The notes under the pieces: model-generated
What the model was told of the DNA's origin: nothing
The model's input: the letters and a program-made list of their open reading frames with translations, nothing else
Database searches by the model: none
Shown here: positions 19,673-29,537 of the stretch, in pieces
How positions within the stretch are numbered: position 1 is the stretch's first letter
How the letters are laid out: the number at the start of each line of letters is the position of its first letter
Position numbers and translations under genes: made by a program
Origin: Halobacillus sp. Marseille-P3879
Lineage (GTDB): Bacteria > Bacillota > Bacilli > Bacillales > Halobacillaceae
Assembly: GCF_900240285.1 (NCBI RefSeq)
Contig: NZ_OESS01000002.1
Coordinates: 1,116,001-1,180,000 of the forward strand
Direction of reading: 5' to 3'
DNA length: 64,000 nucleotides

Positions 19673-20918
19673 CCTGCCAAGGCTGTTCAGCTTCCCAATT
19701 ATACAAAGGCTGCGGCGGCTGGCCAGGCTGAGGAAAATAACCTCTCATCTGTTCATTATCATTCATCATTGGGAACCAGTTATTCATATTAGGGTCCATC
19801 ATTTGGTTAGGGGGCTGGTTCTCGTATCCCATAGGCATCGATTTCTTACCACTACAGCCGCATCCTCCCTGTTTTTGTCCCTCTCCCATCATGAAGGGAT
19901 GATTCTCTGAGTCATCACCTTCCATACCATGCATAAAAGGCATTGGGTGATGCGGATTAGCCATTGGATGATTCATCGGCTGATTCATCGTTGGCTGGTT
20001 CATCGGCTGATTCATCATTGGATGGTTCATCGGTTGATTCATCATTGGATGGTTCATCGGCTGATTCATCATTGGCTGGTTCATCGGTTGATTCATCATT
20101 GGATGGTTCATCGGCTGATTCATCATTGGCTGGTTCATCGGCTGATTTATCATTGGCTGGTTCATCGGTTGATTCATCATTGGCTGGTTCATCATTGGTT
20201 GATGAGACATTCCCATGTAGGGAGGGCACCAGAAATAATCCCAGGGAGTAGGATACGGCATTGGTGGTCCATAAGGAAGTTCTTGAACTTTCTGTTGGTG
20301 TTGAGGTTGATAATATTCTACATTTTCTTGTTTCGGATGATTCATAGGCTCGTTTGGTTTAGCTTCTTTAGGTTTCATTTCTTTAGGTTTCATTTCTTTG
20401 GGCTTTATGTCGTGAGATTTCATTGGTTTAGGCTTTGCAGCTTTAGGCTTTGGCTTTTTGGGCATAGGCATTTGAGGCAGATGGAATGTAGTGTAATAAT
20501 TCTGCATATGCTCCATAGGCATTTGTATCGGCATATTCATTTGAATGGGCATCATTGGCTTTTCCATCATTGGCATATTCATCGGCTTCTTTTCGTCTTC
20601 CTGAATCTTAGGCATTGGCTTTGGCTTTGGTTTTGGTGTAGGTTTTGGTTTAGGCATTTCCTTTTTAGGAGCTTCTTTTTTAGGCGCTTCTTTTTTAGGC
20701 GCTTCTTTTTTAGGCATTTCCTTTTTAGGGGCTTCTTTCTTCTGGGCCTCTTTTTTAACTTGCTTCTTCCCTTGAGGAACTTTTATTTTCATGCCAGGCA
20801 TGATCATATCAGGATTAGATAATTGAGAGTTCACTGACTTCAATTCCTCAAAGTCCACCCCATATTTTTTTGAAATTTTCCACAGCGTATCACCTTTTTG
20901 CACAACGTGAATTCTCAC
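19653..20918 (-). CDS. safA: Spore coat morphogenetic protein SafA
   Basis: A 421-residue protein with one N-terminal LysM domain (residues 1-49: VVQKGDTLWKISKKYGVDFEEL to MKIKVPQGK) that binds cortex peptidoglycan. A Lys/Glu/Ala/Pro repeat region (about 52-115), a Met/Pro/Lys-rich region, and a nine-residue MMNQPMNHP-type repeat (about 237-319) follow, then GGCGCSGKK and an acidic tail. In B. subtilis SafA directs inner coat assembly at the cortex-coat border together with SpoVID. AAAGGAG precedes the ATG. Only the LysM domain and low-complexity character are conserved; the rest differs freely between species. Confidence 0.88.
   Translation of the reverse strand: MRIHVVQKGDTLWKISKKYGVDFEELKSVNSQLSNPDMIMPGMKIKVPQGKKQVKKEAQKKEAPKKEMPKKEAPKKEAPKKEAPKKEMPKPKPTPKPKPKPMPKIQEDEKKPMNMPMMEKPMMPIQMNMPIQMPMEHMQNYYTTFHLPQMPMPKKPKPKAAKPKPMKSHDIKPKEMKPKEMKPKEAKPNEPMNHPKQENVEYYQPQHQQKVQELPYGPPMPYPTPWDYFWCPPYMGMSHQPMMNQPMMNQPMNQPMINQPMNQPMMNQPMNHPMMNQPMNQPMMNQPMNHPMMNQPMNHPMMNQPMNQPTMNQPMNHPMANPHHPMPFMHGMEGDDSENHPFMMGEGQKQGGCGCSGKKSMPMGYENQPPNQMMDPNMNNWFPMMNDNEQMRGYFPQPGQPPQPLYNWEAEQPWQDDEDED
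19963..20206. repeat. 27-bp tandem repeats inside safA
   Basis: About nine imperfect copies of a 27-bp unit (gattcatcattggatggtt then catcggct on the plus strand), encoding MMNQPMNHP/MMNQPMNQP on the minus strand. Copies differ mainly at third codon positions and at His/Gln. The periodicity leaves several other frames open, which creates spurious reading frames on both strands. Confidence 0.92.
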
Positions 20919-21061
20919 AATTGCAACTCCTTTCCTATGATCTAAAAAAGTATAAGAGCATAATCGTTTCCTAACACTTTATGCATAGGGAAAGAAAAGA
21001 ATGATTAAGTTGCCTAATGTTTTTCTATATTTAATAGAATAATTAGTCTATTCCGCCTTTT

Positions 21062-21098
21062 AAAAAACAGAGTTTAAGCAAGTATGCTTAAACTCTGT
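21062..21098 (-). terminator. Terminator after pheA
   Basis: A perfect 14-bp stem (acagagtttaagca / tgcttaaactctgt) with a 4-base loop and a U6 run on the minus strand, 10 bases after the pheA stop codon. Confidence 0.9.
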
Positions 21099-21107
21099 TC
21101 ATAACTC

Positions 21108-21974
21108 CTACTGGCAGACAGGGGCGGGAATATCTATGTTGTAGCTTGGATAGGTTCCAAGCAGTTTCAGTTGACAGCCTAATGCTTCTAATTCAGCTTT
21201 TACTCCTGGGAACAAAACATCATCGTAAGGCTGGTCGACGTCGATCAAGAAAAAATAATTTCCTAACCCAGTCTTCATAGGTCGTGATTCAATTTTCGAC
21301 AAGTTCATTTTTCTCCAGGCGAAAGCAGCTAACACCTGATGAAGTGCACCTACGAAATCTTTAGGTAATGTTACCATCACTGTTGTTTTCTGGGTCGTAA
21401 CCGGGTGATCCTTTACTTCAAGCTTTTTTGGTGTTTTTTGAACTACGGCAAATCGCGTATGGTTATTGTCATAATCATGAATACTTGGAGTCAAAATTTT
21501 TAAATCGTTCTCTTCAGCCGCTAAATGATTTCCGATTGCAGCAATGTGAGCTCCTTTTTCGATGACTATTTCAGCTGCTCTTCCAGTAGAAGCGGTGTAC
21601 TCGAGTTCTGCATTCGGATAGTTCTTATATAAATATTGATGACATTGTGCAATCGCGTGGCTATGAGAATAAATATGAGTGATTTCTTCCCCATTATATT
21701 CAGGATGCACCAGTAAATGCTGGCGAATCGGAACGGTTAGCTCAGCCATGACAGACTGCTCTACCTGATGGATGAGGTAATCGATGGTTAAATGCACAGA
21801 GCCCTCAATCGCATTTTCTAATGGGACGACTCCTGTGTCAATTTCTCCTCGTTCCACTGCATCCAGGCAGGCCGGGATACTATCAAAGCCTACAAAAGAT
21901 CCTTGATCAAATAAGGCATCCACCGCCATTTTTGTAAATGTCCCTTTTGGTCCTAAATATCCAATTCGTTGCAT
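21108..21974 (-). CDS. pheA: Prephenate dehydratase
   Basis: Converts prephenate to phenylpyruvate in phenylalanine synthesis. The 288-residue protein begins with RIGYLGPKGTFT, has the catalytic TRF motif in NNHTRFAVV and a C-terminal ACT domain with the phenylalanine-binding ESRP sequence (IESRPMKTGLGNYFF), so feedback inhibition by phenylalanine is expected. It lies 18 bases downstream of pheB in the obgE-pheB-pheA order of B. subtilis. Confidence 0.96.
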   Translation of the reverse strand: MQRIGYLGPKGTFTKMAVDALFDQGSFVGFDSIPACLDAVERGEIDTGVVPLENAIEGSVHLTIDYLIHQVEQSVMAELTVPIRQHLLVHPEYNGEEITHIYSHSHAIAQCHQYLYKNYPNAELEYTASTGRAAEIVIEKGAHIAAIGNHLAAEENDLKILTPSIHDYDNNHTRFAVVQKTPKKLEVKDHPVTTQKTTVMVTLPKDFVGALHQVLAAFAWRKMNLSKIESRPMKTGLGNYFFLIDVDQPYDDVLFPGVKAELEALGCQLKLLGTYPSYNIDIPAPVCQ

Positions 21975-21992
21975 ATTATAAACTCCTTCTTT

Positions 21993-22442
21993 CTAAGCCC
22001 CAGAACTAAGAATCTCAACTCGATCGACAAAGTCCAATTTATGAAGCCTTTGTAGTAATTGTTCAATAGAATATACCATACCTGTTGTATTTAATGATAG
22101 AGTAACATTTGCTTTTCCCTGCAGGGGAATCGTCTGATGGATGGTTAAGACATTACAGCCTGATTCGGCAACTGCTATTAAAAGGTTGGATAATGTACCA
22201 GTTCTATCCTCAAGGTGGAAGAACAACGTAATCATCTGCTCCTTTACCATCGCTTGAAACGGAAAGACGGCATCTCTATACTTATAAAATGCACTTCTTG
22301 AAAGACCTACTTCCTGAACCGCTTCGAAGATAGAAACAGTCTTACCACGCTCAATGAGAGCTTTAGCATCAATGGTCTTCTTCATTGCTTCCGGTAGTAT
22401 ATCGCTACGGACTAAATAGAACTTCTCATTATAATCGGCCAT
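21993..22442 (-). CDS. pheB: ACT domain protein PheB
   Basis: A 149-residue protein with an N-terminal helix-turn-helix-like part ([25 protein letters not shown]) and a C-terminal ACT domain ([32 protein letters not shown]). This is the UPF0735/PheB family found between obg and pheA in Bacillus. The role in phenylalanine metabolism is assumed from location and the amino-acid-binding ACT fold and is not proven. GAGGTG precedes the ATG. Confidence 0.92.
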   Translation of the reverse strand: MADYNEKFYLVRSDILPEAMKKTIDAKALIERGKTVSIFEAVQEVGLSRSAFYKYRDAVFPFQAMVKEQMITLFFHLEDRTGTLSNLLIAVAESGCNVLTIHQTIPLQGKANVTLSLNTTGMVYSIEQLLQRLHKLDFVDRVEILSSGA

Positions 22443-22456
22443 TAATTAGCACCTCA

Positions 22457-24269
<1,813 letters not shown>

Positions 24270-24400
24270 CCGCTCCCCTTAGCTTTCCATAATAAGAAAA
24301 GTATAGCAAAATTGCGGACAAACTGAAATGAAAGTTAGTCAAACAAGTTTTCTTGTGAAACAGCTGACAGCATGAAAAGTAGTTTATCATCCTATAAAAT

Positions 24401-24433
24401 AAGCCGCGCATATGCTATAGCATAGCGCGGCTT
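24401..24433 (-). terminator. Terminator between rpmA and spo0B
   Basis: A 9-bp stem aagccgcgc/gcgcggctt is extended by an inner tatgc/gcata stem with a tata loop. On the minus strand the 3' side reads UUAUUUUAU; on the plus strand UUACUUUUUU. It ends the rplU-prp-rpmA transcript and may be partial. Confidence 0.75.
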
Positions 24434-24465
24434 ACTTTTTTGTATCAAAGTCATTACGGAAAATA

Positions 24466-24756
24466 TTACGCTTCCTGAACTGCAGGATAAACGCTCACTT
24501 TTTTACGGTTACGACCGTAACGTTCAAATTTAACAACACCGTCTACTTTAGCAAACAAAGTGTCGTCTCCTCCGCGGCCAACGTTCTCGCCAGGATACAC
24601 TTTTGTACCACGTTGACGATAAAGAATAGATCCGCCTGTTACAGTTTGACCATCGGCACGCTTAGCTCCAAGACGCTTGGATTCAGAGTCACGGCCGTTC
24701 TTCGTACTACTTACACCTTTTTTGGTGGCAAAAAACTGAAGATCTAGACGTAGCAT
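24466..24756 (-). CDS. rpmA: 50S ribosomal protein L27
   Basis: The 96-residue protein has the Firmicutes-type N-terminal extension MLRLDLQFF followed by [15 protein letters not shown]. In Firmicutes the Prp protease removes this extension after FF, exposing the tail that reaches the peptidyl transferase centre. The ATG at 24756 has AAGGAGGTG 6 bases upstream; the in-frame GTG at 24765 lies within that site. It follows prp by 13 bases. Confidence 0.97.
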   Translation of the reverse strand: MLRLDLQFFATKKGVSSTKNGRDSESKRLGAKRADGQTVTGGSILYRQRGTKVYPGENVGRGGDDTLFAKVDGVVKFERYGRNRKKVSVYPAVQEA

Positions 24757-24769
24757 GTGTTCCACCTCC

Positions 24770-25099
24770 TTACATATTCTTAATTCTTATATATTCATGA
24801 TAATCATTTTCGATCGTTTGTAAAGAAACCAGCATCCCCTCAAGAAGCAGTCGAGCTTTAGATAAAGTTTCCTGCTCTAAATGAGGCGGAAGTTTAACAT
24901 GTAAAAAACCGCCTTCACCGCCTTGAGCAATGTCAAGTTCTATGTCACAAAGGGAGATAATGGCATTCACAGTTCCAAAGGATACTGCTGAAACGGCCGC
25001 GCATACAAGGTCATGTCCATAGGGACCGCTTTCTGCATGTCCGGAAATTTCAAAGCCGCTTAAACCACCTTGTGAACGATACACCGATACGTTAATCAT
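24770..25099 (-). CDS. prp: Ribosomal-processing cysteine protease Prp
   Basis: A 109-residue protease that cleaves the N-terminus of L27. The catalytic pair lies in [19 protein letters not shown]: His21 and Cys33, matching the His22/Cys34 pair known in Staphylococcus aureus Prp. It lies between rplU and rpmA, its substrate gene, as is usual (YsxB in B. subtilis). Confidence 0.93.
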   Translation of the reverse strand: MINVSVYRSQGGLSGFEISGHAESGPYGHDLVCAAVSAVSFGTVNAIISLCDIELDIAQGGEGGFLHVKLPPHLEQETLSKARLLLEGMLVSLQTIENDYHEYIRIKNM

Positions 25100-25107
25100 C
25101 GCTCCGT

Positions 25108-25416
25108 TTACGCCTTGATGCTCTCAACAACAAGTTTTGTATACGGTTGACGGTGACCTTGTTTACGTTTGTAGTTCTTTTTTGGCTTGTATTTGAAGAC
25201 AGTCAGCTTCTTCTGACGACCCTGCTTTTCAACTTTAGCCGTTACAGTAGCTCCATCTACGAATGGGGCGCCTACTTTAGTGTCGTCGCCGCCTACAAAA
25301 AGAACTTTATCAAAAGTTACGGTTTCGCCAGCTTCTACGTTTACTTTCTCAACGTAGATCTCCTGACCCTCTTGAACTTTGATTTGTTTACCACCAGTTT
25401 CAATAATTGCGTACAT
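25108..25416 (-). CDS. rplU: 50S ribosomal protein L21
   Basis: A 102-residue ribosomal protein that binds 23S rRNA. It starts [18 protein letters not shown] and ends with [19 protein letters not shown], both standard L21 sequences. GAGGAGGTG precedes the ATG. It leads the rplU-prp-rpmA operon and is preceded by a roughly 100-nt leader. Confidence 0.97.
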   Translation of the reverse strand: MYAIIETGGKQIKVQEGQEIYVEKVNVEAGETVTFDKVLFVGGDDTKVGAPFVDGATVTAKVEKQGRQKKLTVFKYKPKKNYKRKQGHRQPYTKLVVESIKA

Positions 25417-25518
25417 ACCTGCACCTCCTCAATATACTCAGACTCGCCATCCAGGTACCATATTTGGTTTAATAAACCTGTTCTGTGCGGTTGTAGCCTG
25501 AAGTGCTACTTGAATAAC
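25417..25518 (-). promoter_or_regulatory. Probable L21 leader RNA
   Basis: About 100 untranslated bases lie between the predicted transcription start and the rplU ribosome binding site. They contain small hairpins, such as GGTTTATTAAACC on the minus strand, and a GCACTTCAGGCTACAACC stretch. A conserved leader that may let L21 control its own operon is known at this place in Bacillus (Rfam L21_leader). I did not match the consensus base by base. Confidence 0.5.
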
Positions 25519-25524
25519 ATAATG

Positions 25525-25554
25525 ATGTTACCACAGATCAAAACAAGTTGTCAA
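25525..25554 (-). promoter_or_regulatory. Sigma-A promoter for rplU-prp-rpmA
   Basis: On the minus strand TTGACA (25549-25554) and TAACAT (25525-25530) are 18 bases apart. The -35 box lies inside the last codons of the RNase E/G gene, so ribosomal protein transcription starts independently of that gene. Confidence 0.75.
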
Positions 25555-26953
25555 CAGCGTGACCACGGAGTTCAGCCGCTTCCTTCACGATGTCTAGTGA
25601 CCCTTCAAGCTCAATTTGCCAGCCAGTGATATAATCATCTCGCTTAACAAACAGCTCCTGTGGAATTTTACTAGAAATCGGCTCTAAACGCAATTGTTTT
25701 TTTCTATCATAGAGCTCGCTGCTCACTCTTAGCAGAACAGCTTCAACATGACTATTATTCCTTAAGTACCTTTCCAGTCTGTAGCTCTGTGTGTCAATAT
25801 TATAGGTGATACCGGGAGACGATAACAGCTGTTCATTAACACTAGGCAGTCGACGGGTGCGTGTCAATTCCACTATACCTAATTTTGTTATACCATGAAC
25901 TTTTGTCACAACAGGATCATTGGCTGTCTCTTTCTTTAAAAACGAGAGCAGCTGCTCCTTATGAGATGGATTTCGCATAGAAATGAAGTCAATTAATATC
26001 ATTCCAGAATAATTACGAAGTCTAATAAGTCTCGCTATCTCTGTCGCAGCATGTTGATTTACTTTAAGCGCCTCGGTGTTCGAAAGGCTTCGACCTGCAT
26101 AACGATGACTATTAACATCAATCACTATCATTGCCTCAGTGGGATCAATGATTAACTGCACCCCTTTAGCTGTAGTGACAGTTCGCTGTACAAGCTTGTC
26201 TTGAAGCTCGTTAATCGTATGGCCAATGTCATGTTCTAAATTATTCCTCCATTGTACTCTTCCCGCCAATGAAGGAAACCTACATTTTATAAGTTGACTA
26301 ACCTCCACGTCATCTACTAAGATCTCATCACTTGAGCCCCCGTAAGTACGTATAAACTGATTAAGAATGACGTCGTCTTCCCAGATGATACCTGGCTTTT
26401 TGGGGATTTTCAGGGAGTTCCAGTTCCTTCTTAATCGTTCTAACTCTTCAACTACTTGAGAAATTTCCACTCCGGCTGCATTCGTTCTTAGAATTGCTCC
26501 TTCACAACCTTTAAGAACAGCTTCTATTTCACTTTTTAACTTAAATCCTTTGTTTTTTTCTATTTTCCTTGATATCGCAACATTATTTCCAAAAGGCTGG
26601 TAGATGATATACAATCCTGGGACTGCAGGATCAGCAGTGACTTGAGCGCCTTTATTTCCTGCAGGTTCTTTCGTTACCTGGACTATCACTTCCCGTCCTT
26701 CTGTTATTGACTGTTCGATTGAAGTGGAGCACCAGGGAATCAATTCTTTCTTTAAAAAAGCATGTTTCTGTTCACCAATGTCTACGAAAGCAGCTTGCAT
26801 CCCTTTATGAATACTCTGTACTTTTCCTTTATAAATAGAACCCGAAAGCAAAGCAGCCTCCGGGCGTGCAGCAGTGTATTCAATTAATCGACTGTGATTC
26901 ATAACAAGCCCGATCTTCTCAGGTGTTTGTGTATGTAGAGCTATCGTTCTCAT
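25538..26953 (-). CDS. RNase E/G family endoribonuclease
   Basis: A 471-residue Rne/Rng family endoribonuclease of RNA decay and rRNA processing. An S1-like RNA-binding part (SGSIYKGKVQSIHKGMQAAFVDIG, about residues 37-60) is followed by the catalytic DNase I-like region: IVIDVNSHR with Asp279 and Asn281, and ILIDFISM with Asp322, matching the magnesium-binding residues of E. coli RNase E (D303, N305, D346). The CPxC zinc-link expected after ELTRTRR is missing; the only cysteines are at 75, 150 and 224. B. subtilis lacks this enzyme, but several other Bacillaceae carry it between spoIVFB and rplU. Confidence 0.9.
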   Translation of the reverse strand: MRTIALHTQTPEKIGLVMNHSRLIEYTAARPEAALLSGSIYKGKVQSIHKGMQAAFVDIGEQKHAFLKKELIPWCSTSIEQSITEGREVIVQVTKEPAGNKGAQVTADPAVPGLYIIYQPFGNNVAISRKIEKNKGFKLKSEIEAVLKGCEGAILRTNAAGVEISQVVEELERLRRNWNSLKIPKKPGIIWEDDVILNQFIRTYGGSSDEILVDDVEVSQLIKCRFPSLAGRVQWRNNLEHDIGHTINELQDKLVQRTVTTAKGVQLIIDPTEAMIVIDVNSHRYAGRSLSNTEALKVNQHAATEIARLIRLRNYSGMILIDFISMRNPSHKEQLLSFLKKETANDPVVTKVHGITKLGIVELTRTRRLPSVNEQLLSSPGITYNIDTQSYRLERYLRNNSHVEAVLLRVSSELYDRKKQLRLEPISSKIPQELFVKRDDYITGWQIELEGSLDIVKEAAELRGHAVDNLF

Positions 26954-26966
26954 CGTTTCATCCTTT

Positions 26967-27824
26967 TCAACTTGAAAGACTTGAAATGTCTCCCAAACAA
27001 AGCTTTGGCTGGTTTTTCTTTAGATAATAGTGAAGACACTCCTGTTCATCTACTATATATAAACCTTCTTTATGTTTCAATACATAATAGTGATGGCGGT
27101 TGGCACGAATATTTTTAATCACAGCACTTACTGTGGTTTGAGGGTCCACTTTAAAATATTTCACCTTTAACTTAGAAACATCCCGTTCCAGACAATGAAT
27201 AATATAACGCATAAACACGTACATTTGCCGCTTCCATTCCAATATATTCTCTAACAATAAAAAACCGGCTAAAAGTGTTCCTGCAAGCGTCATTCTATGA
27301 TCCACTATCATAAAACCGAGACTGAGGAATAGGCATATAATCGAAATAAAAAGGGCAGCCTTTAAACTTGTCTTAAAGCACATCCTCTGGCTTAACAAAT
27401 AAAATAAAAGCTTACCTCCGTCAAGCGGCCAAATAGGCAGAAGGTTTAACAGAAGAATGATACTATTATAGGTGAATGCAGCTGATAATAAGGGGTGGGG
27501 ACCAATGGAAAACGACAGGATTTGCAGACTGATAAAAATCCATACATGCTGAATCGGTCCGGCCAGTGTTACATGAATTTGTTCTTTTACCGGACGGGTT
27601 GTATGCTCTTCACTGACAACTTTACCTCCAAGCAGCCAGAACTCAATGTGAGAGACTCTCCATCCATATGCCTGTGCCGCTCGATAATGCCCTAATTCAT
27701 GCAGCGCCACAATACTAAATAATATAATAAATTCGTAAATCGCTCCTGTCATAAAAGCAGACAGTGCTAGAAGGAAAAACAGCGGATGAACGTGAATCGA
27801 TTGATGGACCTTAAGAGCCTTCAT
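26967..27824 (-). CDS. spoIVFB: Stage IV sporulation protein FB, site-2 protease
   Basis: Intramembrane zinc metalloprotease that cleaves pro-sigma-K in the mother cell. The 285-residue protein has about six membrane segments; HELGHY gives His42, Glu43 and His46, and LPIWPLDGG gives Asp135, the third zinc ligand. The C-terminal part (about 200-285) is the soluble CBS-like domain. Its start overlaps the end of spoIVFA by 14 bases. Confidence 0.95.
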   Translation of the reverse strand: MKALKVHQSIHVHPLFFLLALSAFMTGAIYEFIILFSIVALHELGHYRAAQAYGWRVSHIEFWLLGGKVVSEEHTTRPVKEQIHVTLAGPIQHVWIFISLQILSFSIGPHPLLSAAFTYNSIILLLNLLPIWPLDGGKLLFYLLSQRMCFKTSLKAALFISIICLFLSLGFMIVDHRMTLAGTLLAGFLLLENILEWKRQMYVFMRYIIHCLERDVSKLKVKYFKVDPQTTVSAVIKNIRANRHHYYVLKHKEGLYIVDEQECLHYYLKKNQPKLCLGDISSLSS

Positions 27825-28563
27825 CGACTTTTATCACTTCAATCGGATCTAGATATTGCTTGTCTTTTTCTACAGCAAAGAAAAATTCATTCGTTTCCTT
27901 TTCATCGAGTGTTCCAATTGTTTCATGAGAAGGAATATGTTCATAGAGATGCACGTCAATCGAAGATAATAACCCATAAGTTGTATTCGTACCATCTTCG
28001 TGCTGGATGATAATAGTTTTGTCTGTTTCCGGGTCATTCCCTGCAAAAATAACCGTGCCCCCTTTGACTGCTTTTACTTCTTCTCCTTTTTCAATACTCA
28101 TAATAATGCCTTTGCCGTGGTTTTCAAAGGGCTGGGTAACGACACCATTCACAGGAAGCGCAGCTTCCTCAGCAGCTTTCTCCTTCTTTGGTTCGACCAG
28201 CTGCAGTGGTCCGCCAAATCGATCACTGTACCAGGCGGTAGCTTTAGCAAAAGGAAACTCCTCCTGCAGCTGGGAAGAGACCCACTGTCTAGGTGCCTCA
28301 GCGATTGCTGTCTGAGATTGCTCGCTTACTAATATGACTAGAAAGAACAGGGCAGAAGCTATTGCTTGTACACGTAAAACAGAAGAAGCTTTGCCAGTTC
28401 CGTTTCTAAGTTTGTCCGATACCACTAAAGGAGGGTAACCATGCAATTCTTCATCTTGAGGGGTATAAAACACTGGAGACTTTGTCCGATTTGCAGATGG
28501 GATCCCTTTTCTTCGTTTACGATCAGCGATGTTTTTTCTCACATCATGAATGTTTTTTCTCAA
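27811..28563 (-). CDS. spoIVFA: Stage IV sporulation protein FA
   Basis: Regulator and anchor of SpoIVFB in the outer forespore membrane. A basic cytoplasmic N-terminus with repeated RKNI (residues 2-12) is followed by one membrane helix (about 63-80) and a C-terminal M23/LytM-like domain (VNGVVTQPFENHGKGIIMSIEKG to EFFFAVEKD). The HxH zinc ligands of true M23 enzymes are not evident (EFFFAVEKD in the last motif), in line with a structural role. In B. subtilis SpoIVB cleaves this protein to release SpoIVFB. It is 250 residues long and overlaps spoIVFB. Confidence 0.92.
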   Translation of the reverse strand: MRKNIHDVRKNIADRKRRKGIPSANRTKSPVFYTPQDEELHGYPPLVVSDKLRNGTGKASSVLRVQAIASALFFLVILVSEQSQTAIAEAPRQWVSSQLQEEFPFAKATAWYSDRFGGPLQLVEPKKEKAAEEAALPVNGVVTQPFENHGKGIIMSIEKGEEVKAVKGGTVIFAGNDPETDKTIIIQHEDGTNTTYGLLSSIDVHLYEHIPSHETIGTLDEKETNEFFFAVEKDKQYLDPIEVIKVDEGS

Positions 28564-28708
28564 TTTAAACCCCTTCTCTCTTCAACCTTTTTTACTACTC
28601 TATGGCAGTTGAAGAGAGAATATGAATGGTGTTAAAACCTCATATCTGTAAAAATTCCGGCTGCTCTTACCGCCTCGTTTCCTATGAGGAGAATAAAATT
28701 TCCCATAT

Positions 28709-28734
28709 AAAAAACTGCGAACTATGTTCGCAGT
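28709..28734 (-). terminator. Terminator after minD
   Basis: A perfect 9-bp stem actgcgaac/gttcgcagt with a 3-base loop and a U6 run on the minus strand, just after the minD stop codon. It separates the mreBCD-minCD transcript from spoIVFA-FB. Confidence 0.9.
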
Positions 28735-28739
28735 CGTAA

Positions 28740-29537
28740 TTAAGCACGCATACCAAAAAACTTTTTCACCTTTGCTAAAAACCCGGGTTCTTCCTCCAAG
28801 TTTAATAGGGGAACTGATTCACCTAAAATTCTTCTAGCAATATTACGATAGGCTAGAGAAGCTTTCGTATCAGGTGATAAAGCAACAGGTTCTCCGCTGT
28901 TTGAACCTTTAATGACAGCATCATCATCCACTACAATGCCTAAGAGATCAATAGATAAGATATTAACGATATCATCGACATCCATCATTTCTCCTGACTT
29001 CATCATATGACTTCTAATTCGATTAATCACCAATTTTGGAGGCTCAAGCTCCTCTTGTTCTAAAAGACCGATGATACGGTCTGCATCCCTGACACTGCTT
29101 TTTTCCGGAGTAGTAACGACAACGGCTTTGTCGGCTCCCGCAACAGCATTTTTATATCCCTGTTCAATTCCAGCAGGGCAGTCAATGACGACGTAGTCAT
29201 AATCCTGCTTTAGTTCTTCGATAATCTGCTTTACCGCTTCCGGATTGACGGATGATTTGTCAGAAGTTTGCGCAGCAGGTAATAAATGAAGACAATCAAA
29301 ACGCTTATCCGTAATGAGTGCTTGTTTCGTTTTACATCTTTCTTCCACCACATCTACAATATCATAGATAATCCGGTTCTCGAGCCCCATAACTACGTCT
29401 AGATTACGCAGTCCAATATCTGTATCTACAAGACAAACTTTTTTATTCTGTAGTGCTAAAGCTGTACCTAAATTGGCAGTAGTAGTAGTTTTACCCACCC
29501 CGCCCTTTCCGGAGGTAATAACAATGGCTTCACCCAT
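28740..29537 (-). CDS. minD: Septum site-determining ATPase MinD
   Basis: Membrane-binding ATPase that brings MinC to the poles and so keeps division at mid-cell. The 265 residues start MGEAIVITSGKGGVGKTTTT with the deviant Walker A, then VCLVDTDIGLRNLD and VIDCPAG; the C-terminal amphipathic helix (FLAKVKKFFGM) is the membrane anchor. The ATG at 29537 follows AAAGGAG by 8 bases and overlaps the end of minC by 8 bases. Confidence 0.96.
   Translation of the reverse strand: MGEAIVITSGKGGVGKTTTTANLGTALALQNKKVCLVDTDIGLRNLDVVMGLENRIIYDIVDVVEERCKTKQALITDKRFDCLHLLPAAQTSDKSSVNPEAVKQIIEELKQDYDYVVIDCPAGIEQGYKNAVAGADKAVVVTTPEKSSVRDADRIIGLLEQEELEPPKLVINRIRSHMMKSGEMMDVDDIVNILSIDLLGIVVDDDAVIKGSNSGEPVALSPDTKASLAYRNIARRILGESVPLLNLEEEPGFLAKVKKFFGMRA

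Noticed and set aside
19929-20822. Long plus-strand reading frames (up to 297 codons) opposite safA
   Set aside because: They arise from the repeat periodicity of safA; the products are His/Phe/Trp-rich nonsense with no ribosome binding site, while the minus-strand frame has a LysM domain and a good start.
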